64,000 nucleotides of DNA from Hyphomicrobium sp. MC1. Lineage in GTDB: Bacteria; Pseudomonadota; Alphaproteobacteria; Rhizobiales; Hyphomicrobiaceae. Below are positions 36,533 through 45,992 of this stretch, in pieces. The notes below the pieces were generated by a model that was given only the letters and a program-made list of their open reading frames with translations, was not told the DNA's origin and ran no database searches. Location: the NCBI RefSeq assembly GCF_000253295.1, contig NC_015717.1, forward strand, positions 1,426,001-1,490,000, given 5' to 3'. Position 1 is the first letter of the stretch; each line of letters opens with the position of its first letter. Position numbers and translations under genes: made by a program.

Positions 36533-37792
36533 ATGGCGACGGAAGATAACGGACCTCAATCGCGGCTACGGCGTAAATTGTTGATGGGTATGGCCGCGGC
36601 TCCGTTTGCCGGGTTGTTGCCGAAAGCCGCATTTGCCGACGCACCAGCGACGTCGGCGATCAATACGACCGGATTGGCGGTCACCGACAAAGAAGTGACG
36701 GTCGGTATTCTTCACTCGGTCACGGGCACGATGGCCATCAGCGAGACGGGTTCGGTCGAGGCCGAGAAGCTCGCGATCCAGCAGATCAACGATGCGGGTG
36801 GCGTGCTAGGTCGTCAGATCAAGATCATTCAGGAAGACGGCGCCAGCGATTGGCCGACATTTGCGGAAAAAGCGAAGAAGCTACTCGTCAACGACCACGT
36901 CGCGGCGATCTTCGGTTGCTGGACGTCGGCGTCTCGCAAGGCGGTGCTGCCGGTTCTCGAGCAGTACAACGGCATGCTCTACTATCCAACCTTCTACGAG
37001 GGCCTGGAGCAGTCGAAGAACGTCATCTACACCGGCCAGGAAGCGACGCAGCAGATTCTGTCCAGCTTGAACTGGATCAACAAGGAGAAGGGCGCCAAGA
37101 CCTTCTACCTGATCGGCTCGGACTACATCTGGCCGCGCACGTCCAACAAGATCGCGCGCAAGCATATCGAAAACCATCTGACGGGCTGCAAAGTCGTCGG
37201 TGAAGAGTACTTCCCGCTCGGCGCGACGCAGTTCAACTCGGTCATCAACAAGATCAAGTTGAAGAAGCCCGACGTGATCTTCATGGACGTCGTCGGCGGT
37301 TCGAACGTCGCCTTCTACAAGCAGCTCAAGGCGGCGGGCATCAACCTCGACAAGCAGCTTTTGCTGACGATCTCGGTTACGGAAGACGAAATCGACGGCA
37401 TCGGCGGCGAAAACATCGCGGGCGCCTACGCCTCGATGAAATACTTCGAGTCGCTGAAGAACCCGAACAACGAAGCCTTCGTTAAGGCGTTCCACAAGAT
37501 GTGGGGCGACAAGACGGTGATCGGCGACGTGACGCAGGCGGCCTATCTCGGCCCGAACCTGTGGAAGCTCACGGCTGAGAAGGCAGGCAGCTTCGACGTC
37601 GACAAAATCGCCGCGGCATCGCCGGGTATCGAGTTTAAGGGCGCTCCGGAAGGCTACGTCAAGATCCACGAGAACCACCATCTCTGGAGCCGCGCACGTA
37701 TCGGTCGGGCGCGGATCGACGGTCAGTTCGATCTGGTCTACGAGACGCCCGAGCTGATCGAGCCCAATCCGTTCCCAAAGGGCTACCAGTAA
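36533..37792 (+). CDS. urtA: Urea/short-chain amide ABC transporter substrate-binding protein
   Basis: Periplasmic binding protein of 419 residues with a twin-arginine-like leader (RLRRKLLMGMAAAPFAGLLP). The mature part matches UrtA and FmdD closely: VGILHSVTGTMAISETGSVE, EDGASDWPTFAEKAKKLL, FGCWTSASRKAVLPV and YYPTFYEGLEQSKNVIYTG. GGAGG lies a few bases before the ATG. First gene of a five-gene transporter operon continuing to formamidase. UrtA binds urea; FmdD of Methylophilus binds short-chain amides and urea. The linked fmdA makes a mixed amide/urea role likely. Confidence 0.93.
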   Translation: MATEDNGPQSRLRRKLLMGMAAAPFAGLLPKAAFADAPATSAINTTGLAVTDKEVTVGILHSVTGTMAISETGSVEAEKLAIQQINDAGGVLGRQIKIIQEDGASDWPTFAEKAKKLLVNDHVAAIFGCWTSASRKAVLPVLEQYNGMLYYPTFYEGLEQSKNVIYTGQEATQQILSSLNWINKEKGAKTFYLIGSDYIWPRTSNKIARKHIENHLTGCKVVGEEYFPLGATQFNSVINKIKLKKPDVIFMDVVGGSNVAFYKQLKAAGINLDKQLLLTISVTEDEIDGIGGENIAGAYASMKYFESLKNPNNEAFVKAFHKMWGDKTVIGDVTQAAYLGPNLWKLTAEKAGSFDVDKIAAASPGIEFKGAPEGYVKIHENHHLWSRARIGRARIDGQFDLVYETPELIEPNPFPKGYQ

Positions 37793-37896
37793 GGTCCTTT
37801 CCGGCGGGCTTTCGAGTCCGCATCGCTTGAGTGCTTCGCGCCGATACGCACATGCGCGGCGCGAAGCCATCAACGTCCGATACTCCGGAGCGCGCA

Positions 37897-38823
37897 ATGT
37901 TCGGCGATTACTCGTTCAGCGATCTTGGTTCAATCTTTGTGATGCAAGGCTTCGCGGGATTGATCCTGTTTTCGGTCTTCGTGCTCATGGCGCTCGGACT
38001 GGCCATCATTTTTGGCCAGATGGGCGTGATCAACATGGCGCACGGCGAGTTCATGATTCTCGGTGCGTACGTCACCTGGATGACGTCGGAGTTCTTCAAA
38101 TCGCACTTGCCGATGCTCTTCGGCGGATACTTTTTCGTCGCGATGATCCTGGCATTCATAGCGGCTGGTGCGCTTGGGATGTTCGTCGAGTGGGCGCTGA
38201 TCCGACATCTTTATAAGAGACCGCTCGATACCTTGCTGGCTACGTGGGGCCTCAGCCTCATTCTGCAGCAGGTTTATCGCTCTGTTTTCGGCGGCCGCGA
38301 AGTCGGCGTCGATCTGCCTGAGTGGATGATGGGCTCCTGGCAGGTGACGGACACCATCCAGATTCCCATCAACGGCATGTTCGTGATGGCGCTGACATTA
38401 ATCATCACGCTGATCGTCGGCTACATCATGTATTATTCCAGCTGGGGTCGTCAGGTTCGCGCCGTGATGCAGAACCGCGTCATGGCCAGCGCCGTCGGCA
38501 TCAATACCGAACGCGTGGATCGCTTTACCTTCGGGCTCGGTTGCGGAATTGCCGGCGTCGCGGGGAGTGCCTTCACGATGATCGGCTCGACCGGTCCGAC
38601 GTCGGGTCAGCTTTATATCGTCGATACGTTCCTTGTCGTCGTCTTCGGCGGCGCTGCCAGCTTGCTCGGCACGATCGCATCGGCCTTCACGATCTCGCAG
38701 ACGCGTTCGACGCTGGAGTTCTTCACCTCCGGATCGATGGCGCAGGTCATCACGCTTCTTGCGGTCGTCATCATCCTGATGCTGCGTCCACAAGGACTGT
38801 TCGCCCTCAAGGTCCGCAAATAG
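37897..38823 (+). CDS. urtB: Urea/amide ABC transporter permease UrtB
   Basis: Branched-chain-type (LivH family) inner-membrane permease of 308 residues with about eight helices and the family segments IFGQMGVINMAHGEFMILGAY, ALIRHLYKRPLDTLLATWGL and RAVMQNRVMASAVGIN. It lacks the periplasmic extension found in some UrtB proteins. The ATG at 37897 has GGAGCG upstream; an ATG 22 codons earlier is less likely. It lies 104 bases after urtA, a gap that often allows higher expression of the binding protein. Confidence 0.93.
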   Translation: MFGDYSFSDLGSIFVMQGFAGLILFSVFVLMALGLAIIFGQMGVINMAHGEFMILGAYVTWMTSEFFKSHLPMLFGGYFFVAMILAFIAAGALGMFVEWALIRHLYKRPLDTLLATWGLSLILQQVYRSVFGGREVGVDLPEWMMGSWQVTDTIQIPINGMFVMALTLIITLIVGYIMYYSSWGRQVRAVMQNRVMASAVGINTERVDRFTFGLGCGIAGVAGSAFTMIGSTGPTSGQLYIVDTFLVVVFGGAASLLGTIASAFTISQTRSTLEFFTSGSMAQVITLLAVVIILMLRPQGLFALKVRK

Positions 38824-38863
38824 CCGCCGCCGACTTCAGATCCAAGCGCGAGAGCACACTGAC

Positions 38864-40006
38864 ATGAACGCCAATCCTCGCTTCTTCTCCCGTTCCGAGT
38901 TGGTCGGCCTCGCCGTCCTGGCATTGCTATTGGTTGTCGTGCTGCCGATGACGCTCGATAATTTCCGCCTGAACCTCGTGGCGAAATATCTGACCTATTC
39001 GTTCGTCGCGCTCGGCTTGGTGATCTGCTGGGGATACGGTGGCATTTTGAGTCTGGGGCAGGGCGTGTTCTTCGGCATCGGCGGTTACTGCATGGCGATG
39101 TTTCTCAAGCTCGAAGCATCGAGCGTCGCCAACACGAAAATCCAGTCGACGCCCGGTATCCCGGACTTCATGGACTGGAACCAGATCACGCAGCTTCCCT
39201 TCTTCTGGGAGCCATTCCACAGTTTAACGTTCGCGATCCTGGCCGTGTTCGTCGTGCCGGCGGTGTTTGCATTTATCATCGGCGCGGCGATGTTCAAACG
39301 TCGTGTCAGCGGCGTCTACTTCGCGATCATCACGCAAGCGATTGCTGCCATTCTAACGATCCTTATCGTCGGGCAGCAGGGCTACACGGGCGGCATCAAC
39401 GGCATAACCGATCTTCGCACCTTACATGGGTGGGACATCCGGACCGACAGCGCCAAAGTCATTCTCTATTTTGTTGAAGTCGCGGTGCTGTTCGCCTGCC
39501 TGCTGGTGGCGCTGTTCGTGAAGCGTTCGAAACTCGGGCGCATTCTGGTGGCGATGCGCGAGAAAGAGGATCGCGTGCGGTTCTCGGGTTATAGCGTCGC
39601 CAACTTCAAGATTTTTGCATTCTGTTTGTCGGCCGTGTTCGCGTCGATCGGCGGCGCGCTGTTTACGCTTGAAGTCGGTTTCATGTCGCCGTCATTCGTC
39701 GGCATCGTTCCCTCAATCGAAATGGTCATCTTCGCGGCGGTCGGCGGCCGCATGTCCATCTTCGGCGCGGTCTACGGCACGCTGCTCGTCAACTATGCGA
39801 AGACGAGCCTTTCTGAAAGCTTCCCGCAACTTTGGCAGCTGGGTTTCGGCGCGCTCTTCATTGCCGTTGTGCTGCTCTTCCCAGGCGGCCTGGCGGGCGC
39901 TTGGAATGACTATGTCCAGCCGACAATCGACAGGCTCTTCTCGCGGAATAAAGGCAAGTCTCTTGCGAGCGGCCAGCCGATCGCAGACGGCGCACCGGCA
40001 GAATAG
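38864..40006 (+). CDS. urtC: Urea/amide ABC transporter permease UrtC
   Basis: LivM-type permease of 380 residues that pairs with UrtB. Motifs include VICWGYGGILSLGQGVFFGIGGYCMAM, YTGGINGITDLR and RVRFSGYSVANFKIFAF. About ten membrane helices and a polar cytoplasmic tail are visible. It starts 40 bases after urtB. Intact, with the usual family length. Confidence 0.94.
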   Translation: MNANPRFFSRSELVGLAVLALLLVVVLPMTLDNFRLNLVAKYLTYSFVALGLVICWGYGGILSLGQGVFFGIGGYCMAMFLKLEASSVANTKIQSTPGIPDFMDWNQITQLPFFWEPFHSLTFAILAVFVVPAVFAFIIGAAMFKRRVSGVYFAIITQAIAAILTILIVGQQGYTGGINGITDLRTLHGWDIRTDSAKVILYFVEVAVLFACLLVALFVKRSKLGRILVAMREKEDRVRFSGYSVANFKIFAFCLSAVFASIGGALFTLEVGFMSPSFVGIVPSIEMVIFAAVGGRMSIFGAVYGTLLVNYAKTSLSESFPQLWQLGFGALFIAVVLLFPGGLAGAWNDYVQPTIDRLFSRNKGKSLASGQPIADGAPAE

Positions 40007-40015
40007 GAGAGCGAT

Positions 40016-40771
40016 ATGGAGATCGGTCAACAACCTCGGGATTTCCTGCTCGCTGTCAGTGGGCTGACGGTATCCTTCGACGGCTTCAAAGCGGTCAACG
40101 ATCTGTCGTTCTATGTCGATGAGAACGCGATCCAGGTCATCATCGGACCGAATGGCGCGGGTAAGACGACAGTGCTCGATTTGATCTGCGGGAAGACCAA
40201 AGCGACTTCCGGATCCATCACCTTCCGCGGCAAGGAACTCACGAAGCTATCCGAGAACGCCATCGTGCATGCGGGCGTCGGCCGGAAGTTCCAGACGCCG
40301 TCGATCTACGACGATCTGACGGTTTTCGAAAACTTGGAAATCTCTTATCCGCGCGGACGCAGCGTGTTCGGCGCCTTGACGTTCAAACGCGATGCTGCCG
40401 TGCGTCAGCGCGTCGAGGAAGTCGCGGAGATGATCTTCCTGAAAGACAAGCTCGGCATGAGCGCGCAGCTACTAAGTCACGGCCAGAAGCAGTGGCTGGA
40501 GATAGGCATGCTGCTCATCCAGGATCCCGAGCTTTTGATGCTTGATGAACCCGTCGCAGGTATGAGCGTCAGCGAGCGCGAAAAGACCGCCGAGCTTCTG
40601 CATCGGATCATCAAGGATCGTTCGGTGCTGGTGATCGAGCACGACATGAAGTTCGTCGAAGACATCGCGCACAGGGTGATCGTGCTCCATCAGGGCAAAA
40701 TTCTATCGGAAGGCTCGATGGAGAAGGTCCAGAACGATCCCAAAGTGATTGAAGTCTATCTCGGCCATTAA
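40016..40771 (+). CDS. urtD: Urea/amide ABC transporter ATPase UrtD
   Basis: LivG-type ATPase of 251 residues. Walker A is GPNGAGKTT, the signature is LLSHGQKQWLEIG (family variant of LSGGQ), and Walker B is PELLMLDEPVAGM, followed by VIEHDM. GGAGAG lies in front of the ATG. It forms the nucleotide-binding heterodimer with UrtE and follows urtC after nine bases. Confidence 0.95.
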   Translation: MEIGQQPRDFLLAVSGLTVSFDGFKAVNDLSFYVDENAIQVIIGPNGAGKTTVLDLICGKTKATSGSITFRGKELTKLSENAIVHAGVGRKFQTPSIYDDLTVFENLEISYPRGRSVFGALTFKRDAAVRQRVEEVAEMIFLKDKLGMSAQLLSHGQKQWLEIGMLLIQDPELLMLDEPVAGMSVSEREKTAELLHRIIKDRSVLVIEHDMKFVEDIAHRVIVLHQGKILSEGSMEKVQNDPKVIEVYLGH

Positions 40772-40785
40772 GGAAGCAATCGACA

Positions 40786-41475
40786 ATGCTGGATATCTCC
40801 GATTTCCACGTCGCCTATGGCCAGAGCGAAGTTCTGCACGGCCTCAATCTGTCGATTGCGCCCAATGAGATCGTCGCGATCATGGGCCGCAACGGCATGG
40901 GCAAGACGACCATGATGAAGGCCCTTATGGGCATCCTGCCGACGAAGCAGGGTTCGGTGTCGATGAATGGCGCCGACATCACCAAGCTCAAAAGCTACGA
41001 GCGTGTTGCGAAAGGTTTGGCCTACGTTCCCCAAGGTCGAATGATTTTTTCGACCATGACAGTCGAAGAGAATATCGAGACGGGGCTTGTAGTCCACGGC
41101 GGCAGCAAGGTTTCGCCCGATATCTACGAGCTTTTTCCGGTTCTGCTCGAAATGAAGAAGCGCCGCGGCGGTAACCTGTCTGGCGGCCAGCAGCAGCAGC
41201 TTGCGATCGCGCGCGCGCTTGCGACCAAGCCGAAGGTCCTGCTGCTCGATGAGCCAACGGAAGGCATCCAGCCGTCGATCATTCGCGAAATGGCGCGGAC
41301 GCTTCGGCGCATTCGCGATGAGCGTGGGCTGTCGATCATTGTGTCGGAACAGGTTTTGAGTTTTGCGCTCGATGTCGCCGACCGCGTGCTCGTCGTCGAG
41401 AACGGCGAGATCGTACACGACGAGCCTCGTTCATCGGTCGATGAGGGGAAAGTCGCGAAGTATCTCTCAGTTTAA
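40786..41475 (+). CDS. urtE: Urea/amide ABC transporter ATPase UrtE
   Basis: LivF-type ATPase of 229 residues. Walker A is GRNGMGKTT, the signature NLSGGQQQQLAIARAL, Walker B KVLLLDEPTEGIQ. It starts 14 bases after urtD and is followed within 42 bases by formamidase, so uptake and breakdown genes are on one likely transcript. Confidence 0.95.
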   Translation: MLDISDFHVAYGQSEVLHGLNLSIAPNEIVAIMGRNGMGKTTMMKALMGILPTKQGSVSMNGADITKLKSYERVAKGLAYVPQGRMIFSTMTVEENIETGLVVHGGSKVSPDIYELFPVLLEMKKRRGGNLSGGQQQQLAIARALATKPKVLLLDEPTEGIQPSIIREMARTLRRIRDERGLSIIVSEQVLSFALDVADRVLVVENGEIVHDEPRSSVDEGKVAKYLSV

Positions 41476-41517
41476 GTCTGAATTCGGGTGTCTGCAGAAA
41501 TAGAAGGGGCAGTATGA

Positions 41518-42747
41518 ATGACCGAAACGCTCATTAAAGTCGACCTGTCGAAGTCCGCTTATGAAAACGACATGGTTCACAATCGATGGCATCCGGACAT
41601 TCCGATCGTCGCCTGGACCGAGCCTGGTTCGGACTTCATCATCGAGACGTACGACTGGACCGGCGGCTTCATCAAGAACAATGACGATGCGTCGGACGTG
41701 CGCGATATCGATCTGACGATCGTGCACTTTCTCTCAGGCCCCGTTGGCGTCAAGGGCGCGGAGCCTGGCGACTTGCTCGTTGTCGAGATCCTCGATATCG
41801 GCGCGAAGCCGGAGAGCAATTGGGGTTTCAATGGCTTCTTTTCGAAGAACAACGGCGGCGGCTTTCTGACCGAGCATTATCCCTCGGCGCAGAAGTCGAT
41901 CTGGGACTTTGAAGGCATGTTCACGAAGTCACGCCACATTCCAGGCGTGCGGTTTCCGGGACTCATCCATCCCGGCTTGATCGGCTGCTTGCCCGATCCT
42001 GCACTGCTCAAGACCTGGAATGATCGCGAAATTCCGTTCGTGGAGGCTAATAAAGATCGTGTGCCTCCCGTCGGCACGGTGCCCTTTGCGCCGACCGCGC
42101 ACATGGGCCGCCTCAAGGGTGATGCGCGGGACAAGGCTGCAGCCGAAGCGGCGCGTACGGTTCCGCCACGTGAGCATGGCGGCAACTGCGATATCAAGGA
42201 TCTGTCGCGCGGCTCGAAAGTATTCTTCCCGGTCTACGTACCCGGCGGCGGCCTTTCGATGGGCGACCTTCACTTCAGTCAGGGCGACGGCGAAATCACG
42301 TTCTGCGGTGCGATTGAGATGGCCGGTTGGCTGCATCTCAAGGTCGACGTGATCAAAGACGGCATGTCGAAGTACGGGATCAAAAATCCGATCTTCAAGC
42401 CGTCGGTCATCACGCCGAAGTACGACGACTATCTGATCTTCGAGGGCATCTCGGTCGACGAGATGGGCAAGCAGCACTACCTCGACGTCCACGTCGCGTA
42501 TCGTCAGGCCTGTCTCAATGCCATCGAATACCTGAAGAAGTTCGGCTATTCGGGCGCGCAGGCTTACTCGATCTTGGGAACGGCGCCTGTGCAGGGGCAT
42601 ATCTCCGGCGTCGTCGACATTCCGAACGCCTGCGCCACCCTGTGGGTGCCGACCAAGATCTTCGATTTCGATATCAATCCCTCTGCCGCAGGACCGACAA
42701 AGTTCCTCGACGGATCGATCCAGATGCCGATTGCGCCCGACGCGTAA
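41518..42747 (+). CDS. fmdA: Formamidase (FmdA, acetamidase/formamidase family)
   Basis: Hydrolyses formamide (and other short amides) to ammonia and formate. The protein has 409 residues, close to the 407 of Methylophilus FmdA. It carries family segments HNRWHPDIP, FGFNGFF-like WGFNGFFSKNNGG, PGLIHPGLIGCLPD, REHGGNCDIKDLSRG and GGGLSMGDLHFSQGDGEI. In a methylotroph, formate goes to energy and ammonia to nitrogen metabolism. It lies at the end of the transporter operon. The ATG used overlaps an out-of-frame ATG four bases upstream. Confidence 0.95.
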   Translation: MTETLIKVDLSKSAYENDMVHNRWHPDIPIVAWTEPGSDFIIETYDWTGGFIKNNDDASDVRDIDLTIVHFLSGPVGVKGAEPGDLLVVEILDIGAKPESNWGFNGFFSKNNGGGFLTEHYPSAQKSIWDFEGMFTKSRHIPGVRFPGLIHPGLIGCLPDPALLKTWNDREIPFVEANKDRVPPVGTVPFAPTAHMGRLKGDARDKAAAEAARTVPPREHGGNCDIKDLSRGSKVFFPVYVPGGGLSMGDLHFSQGDGEITFCGAIEMAGWLHLKVDVIKDGMSKYGIKNPIFKPSVITPKYDDYLIFEGISVDEMGKQHYLDVHVAYRQACLNAIEYLKKFGYSGAQAYSILGTAPVQGHISGVVDIPNACATLWVPTKIFDFDINPSAAGPTKFLDGSIQMPIAPDA

Positions 42748-42772
42748 GCGCGTTCGAACGTACACGAAAGCT

Positions 42773-42795
42773 GGGTTGGCTGTGTTGGCCAACCC
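42773..42795 (+). other. Hairpin between fmdA and fmdB
   Basis: Perfect eight-base stem GGGTTGGC / GCCAACCC with a seven-base loop, without a U-tract. It may protect the upstream mRNA end or reduce read-through to fmdB. Confidence 0.5.
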
Positions 42796-42816
42796 ACCTC
42801 AAGGGAGCCGCCAATA

Positions 42817-43143
42817 ATGCCGGTTTACGATTATGATTGTCCCAATTGCGGACCGTTCTCAATTCTACGTTCGATGTCTGAGTTCGAGTTGCCGCACGAT
42901 TGCCCGGATTGTGGGACCGAGGCGCCGCGAGCGATTTTAACAGCACCCGCCATAGCGGGAATGAGCCGGGCTCGCCGCATTGCAGCTGAGACGAACGAGC
43001 GCTCATCGCACGAGCCGCGAAAGTCGAAAGGGCATGCGCCGGGATGCGGCTGCTGCTCCAAGACGAAAGCCAAGCCAAAACAAGACGGCGGGACCGCGAT
43101 GAAGAGCTTTCCTTCGTCCCGCCCCTGGATGATCAGCCACTAA
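42817..43143 (+). CDS. fmdB: FmdB-type zinc-ribbon regulatory protein
   Basis: Protein of 108 residues starting with the FmdB zinc-ribbon (MPVYDYDCPNCGPF, then CPDCG), four cysteines for one zinc. The C-terminal part is basic and contains a second Cys cluster (GCGCC). FmdB of Methylophilus is described as a putative regulator of the amide operon. Its place directly after fmdA fits. Molecular action is not known. Confidence 0.9.
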   Translation: MPVYDYDCPNCGPFSILRSMSEFELPHDCPDCGTEAPRAILTAPAIAGMSRARRIAAETNERSSHEPRKSKGHAPGCGCCSKTKAKPKQDGGTAMKSFPSSRPWMISH

Positions 43144-43357
43144 TCCTGCGATTCAGCAGCTGTTCGCGGCGGTTTGTAGGTTACGGATGGATCATAGCCC
43201 GACACCAAAGAAGAACGCGAAAACGCCCCGGGGGGCGAACTCGCACGATAGTGGCCAGTGTGCTGTTTCGGATATGCGGCGGCCCGGCGCTTCTCGGTGC
43301 GATCGCGATCCGATCTTGGATGTTGGATATCTCAGCTCTGCGCGTTGCCGGACGTCG

Positions 43358-43564
43358 ATGTCAACGAGGACCACAAAGTTTCTGACGGATTGGCTGCGGT
43401 GGCACGTCGTGGGGCGCGTCGCGAGCGCCGAGGATATTCCCGCGCTCGCTGCGAAGTGTCTCCATGATGCTTGGAGCGAAGGCATATCTCGATACGATCT
43501 CGAAGGCGCCGTCGGCTCCCTCGAAGACTGCATTCGCGAGGGCCTGCTTCAGGTCAAGAAGTGA
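43358..43564 (+). CDS. DUF768-like small protein
   Basis: Protein of 68 residues beginning MSTRTTKFLTDWLRWHVV and ending with an acidic helical part (SLEDCIREGLLQVKK). The pattern matches the short DUF768 proteins common in rhizobia and relatives, of unknown function. The frame is open 57 codons further upstream, but that part has frameshift-like composition and no start signal. The 43144-43357 gap holds nothing else I can support. Confidence 0.65.
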   Translation: MSTRTTKFLTDWLRWHVVGRVASAEDIPALAAKCLHDAWSEGISRYDLEGAVGSLEDCIREGLLQVKK

Positions 43565-43604
43565 GCGCCACTATATTTGCGTGCCGACCTTGGACCGCGC
43601 ATGC

Positions 43605-44597
43605 CTATAACTTCGCCTTGCGACGCATGAAGTCCGTTATCTGGGCGGCGATAAACGTGCTGTGCGTGGCGATCGCGAAGTGGCCGCTGTCGACGAACTT
43701 GATTTCTGCGTCAGGGATATCGCGCTTGAATGCTTCGGCGCCGGGAGGAATGAAAAAGAGATCGTTCTTGCCCCAGACCGCCAGCAGCGGCGGCTTGCTT
43801 TCCCTGAAGTATTTCTGCCAAGCTGGGTAGAGCGCAACGTTGTTGCGGTAATCGTAGAAGAGATCGAGCTGAATCTCATCGATGCCTGGCCGCTGAAGAT
43901 AGGCGTAGTCGAGCATATAGCCGTCCGGAGACACCAAGCCTGCATCGGCGCCGTGGAGATACTGGTCTTTTGTGGCGTCCAGAGTGAGCACGGCGCGCAG
44001 CGCGTTGCGGTTTTCAAGCGAAGCGTCTTTCCAATACGCCTGGATGGGTTTCCATGCGTCGCCCAATCCTTCTTCGTAGGCGTTACCATTCTGGGTGATC
44101 AGCGCGCTGACACGTTCGGGGTGCGCGGCGGCAATGCGGAACCCTATCGGTGCGCCGTAATCGAACAGGTAAAGTGCATATCTCTTCAAGCCTAACGCAT
44201 CAGTGAAGCCGTCGATGGTCTTGGCCAGATTGTCAAACGTATAGGTATAATGCTCGCGATCGGGTGCTTTCGTCAGACCGAAGCCCGGCAGGTCCGGTGC
44301 GATCAGCCGGAATTGGCCCGCGAGTTGAGGAATGAGGTCCCGGAACATGTGACTGCTCGTCGGATAGCCGTGAAGCAGCAGGATGACTGGTGCATCTGCA
44401 GGACCGGCTTCGCGGTAGAAGACTTCGACATCGCCAATCTTCACCGTTTTATAATGAACGGAATTCGGAGGAACGGAATTGCCGAAGGTCACGATGTCTC
44501 CCGCATTGACGGCACTCGCGCGCAATGTCAGCCAGGCGGTGGCGGCTGCGGCTCCAAAAATTTTTAGCGCAACTCTGCGATCGGTCTCGGTCAGCAT
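43605..44597 (-). CDS. Exported alpha/beta hydrolase (epoxide hydrolase/haloalkane dehalogenase-like)
   Basis: Protein of 330 residues with an N-terminal hydrophobic leader after ETDRRVALKIFGAAAA, possibly a Tat-type signal (RR), so it is likely periplasmic. The fold is clear: HG motif LLHGYPTSSHMFRDL, nucleophile elbow LFDYGAPIG with Asp, and C-terminal His in DSGHFAIAT. An Asp nucleophile points to epoxide hydrolase or haloalkane dehalogenase chemistry rather than an esterase. GGAGG stands six bases before the ATG. The substrate cannot be told. It is convergent with the DUF768 gene. Confidence 0.85.
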   Translation of the reverse strand: MLTETDRRVALKIFGAAAATAWLTLRASAVNAGDIVTFGNSVPPNSVHYKTVKIGDVEVFYREAGPADAPVILLLHGYPTSSHMFRDLIPQLAGQFRLIAPDLPGFGLTKAPDREHYTYTFDNLAKTIDGFTDALGLKRYALYLFDYGAPIGFRIAAAHPERVSALITQNGNAYEEGLGDAWKPIQAYWKDASLENRNALRAVLTLDATKDQYLHGADAGLVSPDGYMLDYAYLQRPGIDEIQLDLFYDYRNNVALYPAWQKYFRESKPPLLAVWGKNDLFFIPPGAEAFKRDIPDAEIKFVDSGHFAIATHSTFIAAQITDFMRRKAKL

Positions 44598-44942
44598 GCT
44601 CAACCTCCATTGAAACTAGGTAGGGAGGTAGGCGATCGGCACTCGGGCCTAAAGCCGGAGATGTTGGGAGACACAATTCCAGATTTTGGAAGGGGGACAC
44701 GGCATTCTCGTGCTTCGCATACCCACGTTTTTGCTAATGGTGCGGGGTAGTCGTGGACGGGGCGTCGAACAAGGCCATATGTTTTGTCGTCTCTCGACTG
44801 GGTTTGCGTTCGCCCCGGCATGGTAAATCGTGCGAATTCGCAATGCGTGATCGATATTTGAAAGATTATCGTCGCAGTTGCAGGATATCGCTGCGCTAAG
44901 CCACCACCGCATACTTTCATCACAAGCAATAGCGAGGTCTCA

Positions 44943-45992
44943 ATGTCAGACTCTCACCGATCACCGCCACTTGGTTCGTTGGCGCTGATCGCTGTCGTCA
45001 TCGCAGGCGGCGCGGCAGCGTTCGCCTATACGGCCGGCTGGTTTTCACCACACCGTCTCACTCCGATGAAAATGGTCGAGGCTTTTGCCCCGCCTGGCGG
45101 TCCGGCTCTGGGCCATCGCCGTAACCATGCCAAAGGCATCTGCTTTACCGGTGAGTTCGAAGCGAACGGCGCCGGCACCGAAATCTCGAAGGCGGTTGTT
45201 TTCGAGAAGGGGGAGTATCCTGTCGTCGGGCGCTTCAATCTAGGTACTCAGGACCCTAATGTAGACGACGCTACTGTTCGTGTGCGCGGCATCGGCCTGC
45301 AGATCACAACTCCGGATGGGCAGGTCTGGCGAAGCGCCATGATCGATCCGCCATTCTTCCCGGTTTCGACGCCGCAAGCGTTCTACGATTTGCTGAAAGC
45401 ATCGAAGGACAAGGCTGCGGACGCGATGAAAAACTTTATAGCGGCCAATCCCGAATTTTCGCATTTTGCTTCGTGGGCGGGTAGCGCGCCGTGGACGGCG
45501 AGTTACGCTGAGGAGCCCTACAACAGCCTAAACAGCTTCGTCATGACAAACAAAGAGGGCGAGCAGAAGACAGTTCGATGGGGGATCGTGCCGGAAGCGC
45601 AAGTCGTTCCGGTATCGCAGGATGACCTGAAAAAGCTAGGGCCGAATTTCCTCGACGTTGATATCGCCAAGCGTGTTGCGGCTGCGCCTCAACGCTGGAA
45701 GCTGGAAGTGATCATCGCAAATCCAGGAGATCCGACGGCAGATCCCAGTAAGGAGTGGCCTGCCGACCGCCGCAAGATCGATGTCGGCACGCTGACGGTT
45801 ACGAAAATCGAACCGGAGGCGGACGGTCCGTGTCGAGAGATCAACTTCGATCCAACCGTTTTGCCGACGGGCATTACGACATCCGACGACCCGTTCCCGG
45901 CCGCACGGTCAGCGGCGTACATGAAGTCATATGATCTGCGTACGGCTGAATCCAAGTACTATCCCCGCACCCCGACTGGAGAAAAGCAATGA
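44943..45992 (+). CDS. Catalase-family peroxidase (SrpA-like), membrane-anchored or exported
   Basis: Protein of 349 residues with an N-terminal helix (LGSLALIAVVIAGGAAAFAYTAGWF) acting as signal anchor, then a minimal catalase domain: RRNHAKGICFTGEFEANGAG with the distal His, GRFNLGTQDPNVDDATVRVRGIGLQ and the proximal heme Tyr region near the C-terminus (FDPTVLPTGI). Much shorter than normal catalase, like the SrpA/YfkG-type peroxidases. Its stop overlaps the start of a cytochrome b561 gene by four bases, a pairing seen for this family that suggests electron supply from the membrane to periplasmic peroxide. Confidence 0.88.
   Translation: MSDSHRSPPLGSLALIAVVIAGGAAAFAYTAGWFSPHRLTPMKMVEAFAPPGGPALGHRRNHAKGICFTGEFEANGAGTEISKAVVFEKGEYPVVGRFNLGTQDPNVDDATVRVRGIGLQITTPDGQVWRSAMIDPPFFPVSTPQAFYDLLKASKDKAADAMKNFIAANPEFSHFASWAGSAPWTASYAEEPYNSLNSFVMTNKEGEQKTVRWGIVPEAQVVPVSQDDLKKLGPNFLDVDIAKRVAAAPQRWKLEVIIANPGDPTADPSKEWPADRRKIDVGTLTVTKIEPEADGPCREINFDPTVLPTGITTSDDPFPAARSAAYMKSYDLRTAESKYYPRTPTGEKQ

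Noticed and set aside
36881..37897. 338-codon minus-strand frame opposite urtA
   Set aside because: The plus-strand product is a clear UrtA with signal and ribosome-binding site, so the antisense frame is a shadow.
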